Shown in pieces: positions 47,124 through 51,166 of a stretch of DNA of 51,166 nucleotides. Below the pieces are notes generated by a model. It made no database searches, had not been told where the DNA came from, and saw only the letters and a program-made list of their open reading frames with translations. The translations under genes and the position numbers were made by a program. The stretch is from Mycobacterium gordonae (GTDB lineage Bacteria > Actinomycetota > Actinomycetes > Mycobacteriales > Mycobacteriaceae): positions 1-51,166 of the forward strand of contig NZ_LQOY01000082.1 of the NCBI RefSeq assembly GCF_002101675.1, read 5' to 3'. Every line of letters begins with the position of its first letter. The stretch's first letter is position 1.

Positions 47124-47723
47124 CTAGCAGTTCTCGTGGTCGCCGATCAGCAGGCGCACGGCCAGATCCAGGCGCTTGCTTACGTCGGTGGCCGAGGCGC
47201 GACGGGTGAGCCAGGCCAGCAGGTTGGACAGCCACACGTCCGAGATCACCCGGGCGATGTGGTACTGGTCCTCGGTCGGCTCGCCGTCGCTCATGGCGCG
47301 GGCGAACATGCTGTCAATCAGCTTTTCCACCTGGTCGACTTCGCTGGCCGCCGATGCGTCGGCGAACACGTATGCGCGCGTCATCGCTTCGGTCAGCAGC
47401 GGATTGCGCTGCATCGCGCGATTGAGCTTGCCCACCATGAAGTTCAGGCGCTGGAACGGCGTGCCACCGGCCATCGAGGAACGGTCCGTCTTGGCATCGA
47501 TGCGGCTGAACTCCCGGCCCAAAGCCGACACCAGCAGGTGCACCTTCGACGGGAAATACCGGTACAGCGTTCCGACGGCCACATCGGCGCGGTCCGCCAC
47601 CGCGCGCATCTGCACCGCCTCGTAGCCACCCTTCGACGCGATGGCCATGGTGGCGTCCAGGATCCGCTTACGACGTTCGCGTTGTGCTTCCGAGCCGAGT
47701 TCGGATTCAGCCAATACGGCCAT
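47124..47723 (-). CDS. kstR: TetR-family cholesterol-catabolism repressor KstR
   Basis: 199-aa TetR repressor of the KstR cholesterol regulon, released by 3-oxo-cholestenoyl-CoA-type thioesters. The HTH is GGYEAVQMRAVADRADVAVGTLYRYFPSK; the ligand domain follows (NPLLTEAMTRAYVFAD, DQYHIARVISDVWLSNLLAWL). ATG 47723 (MAVLAESELG) gives exactly the Rv3574 length; the long frame to 48032 would run over the operator and fadE34. It probably autoregulates through the operator at 47901. Confidence 0.97.
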   Translation of the reverse strand: MAVLAESELGSEAQRERRKRILDATMAIASKGGYEAVQMRAVADRADVAVGTLYRYFPSKVHLLVSALGREFSRIDAKTDRSSMAGGTPFQRLNFMVGKLNRAMQRNPLLTEAMTRAYVFADASAASEVDQVEKLIDSMFARAMSDGEPTEDQYHIARVISDVWLSNLLAWLTRRASATDVSKRLDLAVRLLIGDHENC

Positions 47724-47900
47724 GTTCACAACCTCGCGCGGTTGGCCGTCGGGCGACATGTGGCAGGCAGCTCCTCGTGCGGGCGATTCAATCGCAAACG
47801 ATACGCATTCTTCGCGGTAATCTCCCACCTCCCTAACGCCGGGCCACCTCGTTGTACTGGCTCGATGACGACCAACTTGACGGTTGATCGGTTCCACTAT

Positions 47901-47914
47901 TAGAACACGTTCTA
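47901..47914. promoter_or_regulatory. KstR operator
   Basis: TAGAAC-AC-GTTCTA fits the KstR motif TnnAACnnGTTnnA, with further outer pairing (CACTA/TAGTG). It lies between kstR and the divergent fadE34, 54 bp before the fadE34 start, so both are likely KstR-repressed. Confidence 0.9.
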
Positions 47915-47967
47915 GTGTGGAGGAAAGATATCTTGGTATGTGAATTTGATGACGCGGAGGACTGCTG

Positions 47968-50079
47968 GTGGTAGCGACCGTCACCGATGAACAGTTCGCG
48001 GCCCGTGAGCTGGTGCGCGACTGGGCCCGCACCGCGGCGTCGGGGGAGACCGCGAGCGTAGCGGTTCGGGCCGTGGAGCAGGGGGACCCGGACGCGTGGC
48101 GGCCGGTCTACGCCGGACTGGCCGAGCTGGGTCTGTTCGGCGTCGCCGTGTCGGAGGACAACGGCGGCGCCGGGGCCAGCATCGGCGACCTGTGCGCCAT
48201 GGTCGAGGAGGCGGCCAAGGCTCTGGTTCCGGGGCCGGTTGCCACGACCGCGCTGGCGACGTTGGTCGTCACCGATCCCGGGGTGCTGAGCGCGCTGATG
48301 ACCGGTGAACGCGTTGCCGGCTTGGCTCTTGAGGGTGACGTGTCCTTCGACGGACAGACGGCGTCGGGCACGCTGCCGTGGGCACTGGGTGCTCTGGCCG
48401 GTGGTGTCCTGTTGCTGCCCGCCGACGGGAAGTGGCTGCTCGTCGACCTGGACGTCGACGGGGTCACGCTGGAGCCGCTGGAGGCCGCCGACTTCTCCCG
48501 CCCGCTGGCCCGGGTCGAGTTGACCGGCGTGCCGGCCACGGTGACCGAGTCGGTCGCGGTCTCGGATCTGGCAGCGACCCTGCTGGCCGCCGAGACCGCC
48601 GGCATCGCCCGCTATGCGCTGGAAACCGCCGTCGCCTATGCCAAGGTGCGAGAGCAGTTCGGCAAGCCGATCGGCAGCTTCCAGGCGATCAAGCACATCT
48701 GCGCGGAGATGCTGTGCCGCGCCGAGCAGGCTGAGGTGGCCGCCAGCGATGCGGCCAGGGCGGCGTCCGAATCGGATTCCCAGCAGTTCGCCATCGCCGC
48801 CGCGGCGGCGGCGAGCATCGGCATCGCTTCGGCGAAGGCCAACGTCAAGGACTGCATCCAGGTGCTCGGCGGAATCGGCTGCACCTGGGAACACGACGCG
48901 CATCTCTATCTGCGCCGCGCCCACAGCATCGGCCGCTTCCTAGGTGGACTCGAGCACTGGCTGCGCCGGGTCGCCGCGCTGACCCAGGATGGGGTGCGGC
49001 GCAAACTGTCGATCGACCTGACCGAGGTCGAAGGGCAGCGCGCCGAGATTGCCGCCGCCGTTGCCGAAGTGGCTTCATTGCCGGCCGAAAAGCGGCAGGT
49101 GGCGTTGGCGGAGGCCGGGTTGCAGGCGCCGCACTGGCCGGCGCCCTACGGGCGCGGAGCCGGTCCGGCCGAGCAGTTGTTGATCGATGAGGAGATGGCC
49201 GCGGCGGGCGTCGAGCGGCCGGACTTGGTCATCGGATGGTGGGCGGCGCCGACGATCCTCGAGCACGGCACGCCCGAGCAGATCGAGCGATTCGTGCCGG
49301 CCACACTGCGTGGCGACTTCCTGTGGTGTCAGCTGTTTTCCGAGCCGGGCGCCGGCTCGGACCTGGCGTCCCTGCGGACCAAGGCGGTACGCGGAGACGG
49401 TGGTTGGCTGCTGACCGGTCAGAAGGTGTGGACGTCGGCCGCGCAGAAGGCCGCGTGGGGTGTGTGCCTGGCCAGGACTGATCCGGATGTACCGAAACAT
49501 AAAGGCATCACGTACTTCCTGGTCGATATGAAGTCGCCGGGCATTGAGATCCGGCCGCTGCGGGAGATCACCGGCGACTCGCTGTTCAACGAGGTCTTCT
49601 TGGACAACGTCTTCGTTCCCGACGAAATGGTGGTCGGTGGGGTCAACGACGGTTGGCGGCTGGCCCGCACCACTCTGGCCAATGAGCGGATCGCGATGGC
49701 CACCGGAACCGCGCTGGGCAACCCGATGGAAGAGCTGCTGCGGGTGCTGGCCGAGATGGAAATCGATGCGGCGCAACAGGATCGGCTTGCCAGGCTGATC
49801 CTGCTGGCGCAGGCCGGCGCGTTGCTGGACCAGCGTATCGCTCAGTTGGCGGTCGGTGGCAAGGACCCCGGCGCGCAGTCCAGCGTGCGGAAACTCATTG
49901 GCGTGCGCTACCGGCAGGAGTTGGCCGAGTTCGCTATGGATGTGTCGGACGGCGGTGGGCTGGTGCGCAACCGCGCCGTGTTCGACTTCCTGAACACGCG
50001 GTGTCTGACGATTGCCGGGGGGACCGAGCAGATCCTTCTCACGGTGGCGGCCGAGCGGTTGCTGGGCTTGCCGCGCTAG
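47968..50079 (+). CDS. fadE34: Acyl-CoA dehydrogenase FadE34 (double-length)
   Basis: 703-aa flavoprotein made of two acyl-CoA dehydrogenase halves. The N-terminal half (about 1-345; EDNGGAGASIGDLCAMVEE, AKVREQFGKPIGSFQAIKH, IQVLGGIGCTWEHDAHLYLRR) and the C-terminal half (about 350-703; FLWCQLFSEPGAGSDLASL, FNEVFLDNVFVPDEMVVG, CLTIAGGTEQILL) each look like an ACAD module. Its M. tuberculosis orthologue Rv3573c (ChsE3) acts on C24 steroid-CoA intermediates of cholesterol side-chain breakdown. GTG 47968 matches that start; a gcggagg ribosome site precedes it. KstR operator upstream. Confidence 0.96.
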   Translation: MVATVTDEQFAARELVRDWARTAASGETASVAVRAVEQGDPDAWRPVYAGLAELGLFGVAVSEDNGGAGASIGDLCAMVEEAAKALVPGPVATTALATLVVTDPGVLSALMTGERVAGLALEGDVSFDGQTASGTLPWALGALAGGVLLLPADGKWLLVDLDVDGVTLEPLEAADFSRPLARVELTGVPATVTESVAVSDLAATLLAAETAGIARYALETAVAYAKVREQFGKPIGSFQAIKHICAEMLCRAEQAEVAASDAARAASESDSQQFAIAAAAAASIGIASAKANVKDCIQVLGGIGCTWEHDAHLYLRRAHSIGRFLGGLEHWLRRVAALTQDGVRRKLSIDLTEVEGQRAEIAAAVAEVASLPAEKRQVALAEAGLQAPHWPAPYGRGAGPAEQLLIDEEMAAAGVERPDLVIGWWAAPTILEHGTPEQIERFVPATLRGDFLWCQLFSEPGAGSDLASLRTKAVRGDGGWLLTGQKVWTSAAQKAAWGVCLARTDPDVPKHKGITYFLVDMKSPGIEIRPLREITGDSLFNEVFLDNVFVPDEMVVGGVNDGWRLARTTLANERIAMATGTALGNPMEELLRVLAEMEIDAAQQDRLARLILLAQAGALLDQRIAQLAVGGKDPGAQSSVRKLIGVRYRQELAEFAMDVSDGGGLVRNRAVFDFLNTRCLTIAGGTEQILLTVAAERLLGLPR

Positions 50080-50112
50080 TCCGAGCAACGAGCGGCCGGT
50101 GGCCGTCAAAGT

Positions 50113-50142
50113 CTGAAAACCCTTCCCGCTCAGTGTTTTCAG
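50113..50142 (+). terminator. Hairpin after fadE34
   Basis: CTGAAAAC (50113-50120) pairs with GTTTTCAG (50135-50142), 8 bp with a 14-nt loop, 33 nt after the stop. AT-rich and weaker than the other terminators here. Confidence 0.45.
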
Positions 50143-50684
50143 CATAAGAATCGACCCGGGCGGTACAGGTTTGACTGCCCGATCACCGCAGGCTACGCGT
50201 CGAGCGCATCAGGTAGCGAAACGGAATGCCTTTGCGCTAGCAGCATTACAAGATCAATACTCGTATCACCCTATTTTACAGAGCTTTTCGCTGTCACAGG
50301 CCGATGAAGCCATGCCTGGACTAACGCGCAACCTGCACATCACCGCCTAGGTCAAGATCGCCCGGCGGTGACGGCCGCGGTGAAGGCCGCCCACACCGAC
50401 TCCACCGGGGTCGCACGCACACCGCTTCGGCAACAGTCACAACCCGGTGCGAAAGCCGCCGTGGCCGCACTCCTGCAGGGGCCGGTGATAGGCACCGCGC
50501 GGTGATCAGATGCGCCGGCGCATGCGATTTCGCTCTCTCCGGCGAGGCAAGGCGGACGTCGCCAGCCGAGCGTCCCGATTTTGCCCGACAAAAGGTACGG
50601 AAAACCCTATTAATCCGACTGAATGTCGTTCTAATATGTCGCCTGTTTTCATCTGGCGATCTACCGGTCTAGGAGGCTCCGCAG
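50143..50684. other. Gene-poor region upstream of PE_PGRS gene
   Basis: This 540-bp stretch is less GC-rich than its surroundings in two parts (about 50220-50300 and 50575-50660), which may attract Lsr2/EspR-type proteins and would contain the PE_PGRS promoter (TAATAT near 50632 is a possible -10). In the middle, a GTG-started frame of about 44 codons (about 50370-50505, ending VIGTAR then TGA) looks coding-like but is unrecognised. No RNA gene or insertion sequence is seen. Confidence 0.4.
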
Positions 50685-51166
50685 ATGTCGTTTCTCATCG
50701 CCGTTCCAGCCGAGTTGAATGCGACAGCCGTCCACTTGTCTGGTATCGGATCAGCGATCAGGGAGGCCGGCTCAAGCGCGGCAGGGTCAACAGCGCAGAT
50801 TCTGCCGGCGGCTGAGGATGAGGTGTCGGCGGCGATTGCGGCCTTGTTCGGGTCCTACGCCCGGGAGTATCAGGGTCTGAGTGCGCAGGTGGCACGGTTT
50901 CACGATGACTTCGTGCAGGCGTTAGGTCGCGGCGGGGCGGCGTATGCAGCCACAGAAGCGGCGAGTGTCGGGCCGCTGCAAGGTCTGTTGGATCTCATCA
51001 ACGCGCCCACGAATGCGCTGCTGGGTCGGCCGCTGATTGGTGATGGCGCCGATGGGGCGGCTGGTACCGGTCAGGCCGGTGGCGCCGGGGGTCTGTTGGT
51101 CGGTAACGGTGGGCGGGGAGGGTCGGGAGCGGCGGGCAAGGCGGGCGGCGCGGGCGGCTCGGCCGC
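50685..51166 (+). CDS. PE_PGRS family protein, N-terminal part (gene runs off the window)
   Basis: First 160 codons of a PE_PGRS gene. The PE domain (about 1-95) starts [20 protein letters not shown] and carries a YxxxE secretion signal (YAATE). The linker has the [11 protein letters not shown] motif that joins PE domains to PGRS, and Gly-Gly-Ala repeats ([15 protein letters not shown]) begin about residue 125. A good Shine-Dalgarno (aggagg, 50671-50676) precedes ATG 50685. These proteins leave the cell through ESX-5. The individual paralogue cannot be named. Its presence places the organism among slow-growing mycobacteria. Confidence 0.93.
   Translation, partial: MSFLIAVPAELNATAVHLSGIGSAIREAGSSAAGSTAQILPAAEDEVSAAIAALFGSYAREYQGLSAQVARFHDDFVQALGRGGAAYAATEAASVGPLQGLLDLINAPTNALLGRPLIGDGADGAAGTGQAGGAGGLLVGNGGRGGSGAAGKAGGAGGSA

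Noticed and set aside
47724..48032. N-terminal extension of kstR
   Set aside because: It would cover the KstR operator and the fadE34 start; ATG 47723 reproduces the known KstR N-terminus and length.

Overview
The window is high-GC DNA from a slow-growing non-tuberculous Mycobacterium. Evidence for this is a PE_PGRS gene, an EsxN/EsxV-type WXG100 gene, MIRU-type repeats, KstR and Zur operators, and gene order that follows M. tuberculosis H37Rv Rv3619c down to Rv3573c. Because there is no database access, gene names come from recognising protein sequence and synteny. Species cannot be fixed from the sequence alone.

Layout, left to right. (1) 1-4.0 kb: the end of an esxV-like gene, a terminator, a leftward operon ephA / flavin monooxygenase / zinc alcohol dehydrogenase with overlapping reading frames, a divergent VOC (glyoxalase-fold) gene, and a hairpin repeat pair. 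H37Rv has espACD and Rv3611-3613c at this point; they are absent here. (2) 4.1-15.4 kb: a rightward biosynthetic block: ftsH, folE-folP-folB-[MIRU]-folK, two membrane proteins, Rv3603c-panC-panD-coaX (pantothenate/CoA), then lysS. (3) 15.5-18.7 kb: lsr2 (nucleoid protein) and clpC1 (Clp unfoldase), with a clear terminator and a candidate ClgR site between them. (4) 18.9-20.4 kb: cobalt transporter genes cbtB-cbtA plus a divergent histidine phosphatase, where H37Rv has PE_PGRS59/Rv3594. (5) 20.4-23.5 kb: lpqF (beta-lactamase-like lipoprotein), mhuD (heme degradation), an alpha/beta hydrolase, a winged-helix regulator and three 56-bp hairpin repeats.

(6) 23.5-29.5 kb, the most interesting region: a leftward five-gene cluster dabB-dabA-PII-like-carbonic-anhydrase-like-DUF6671. 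DabAB is an energy-coupled inorganic carbon accumulation pump. DabA keeps its zinc-site residues. The beta-carbonic-anhydrase-like protein has serine in place of both zinc-binding cysteines, so it looks like a pseudoenzyme. A PII-like protein is translationally coupled to dabA. The promoter appears leaderless, with a consensus -35 and a 12-bp palindrome upstream. H37Rv has only PE_PGRS58 here. A normal beta-carbonic anhydrase (canB) lies next door, sharing its start codon region with mutY.

(7) 29.6-39.4 kb: mutY, canB, Rv3587c, radA-disA (repair and c-di-AMP synthesis), lpqE, then carD-ispD-ispF-cysS-rlmB. (8) 39.7-46 kb: a leftward run of znuA-znuC-znuB (under a Zur box), lppH, pxpA, a metallo-beta-lactamase-fold protein and arsB2. 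(9) 46-51.2 kb: a LacI-type regulator, kstR and fadE34 around a KstR operator (cholesterol catabolism), a 600-bp gene-poor stretch, and the start of a PE_PGRS gene cut by the window edge.

Many starts show a TANNNT hexamer 6-8 nt before an ATG/GTG with no Shine-Dalgarno, which suggests leaderless transcripts.
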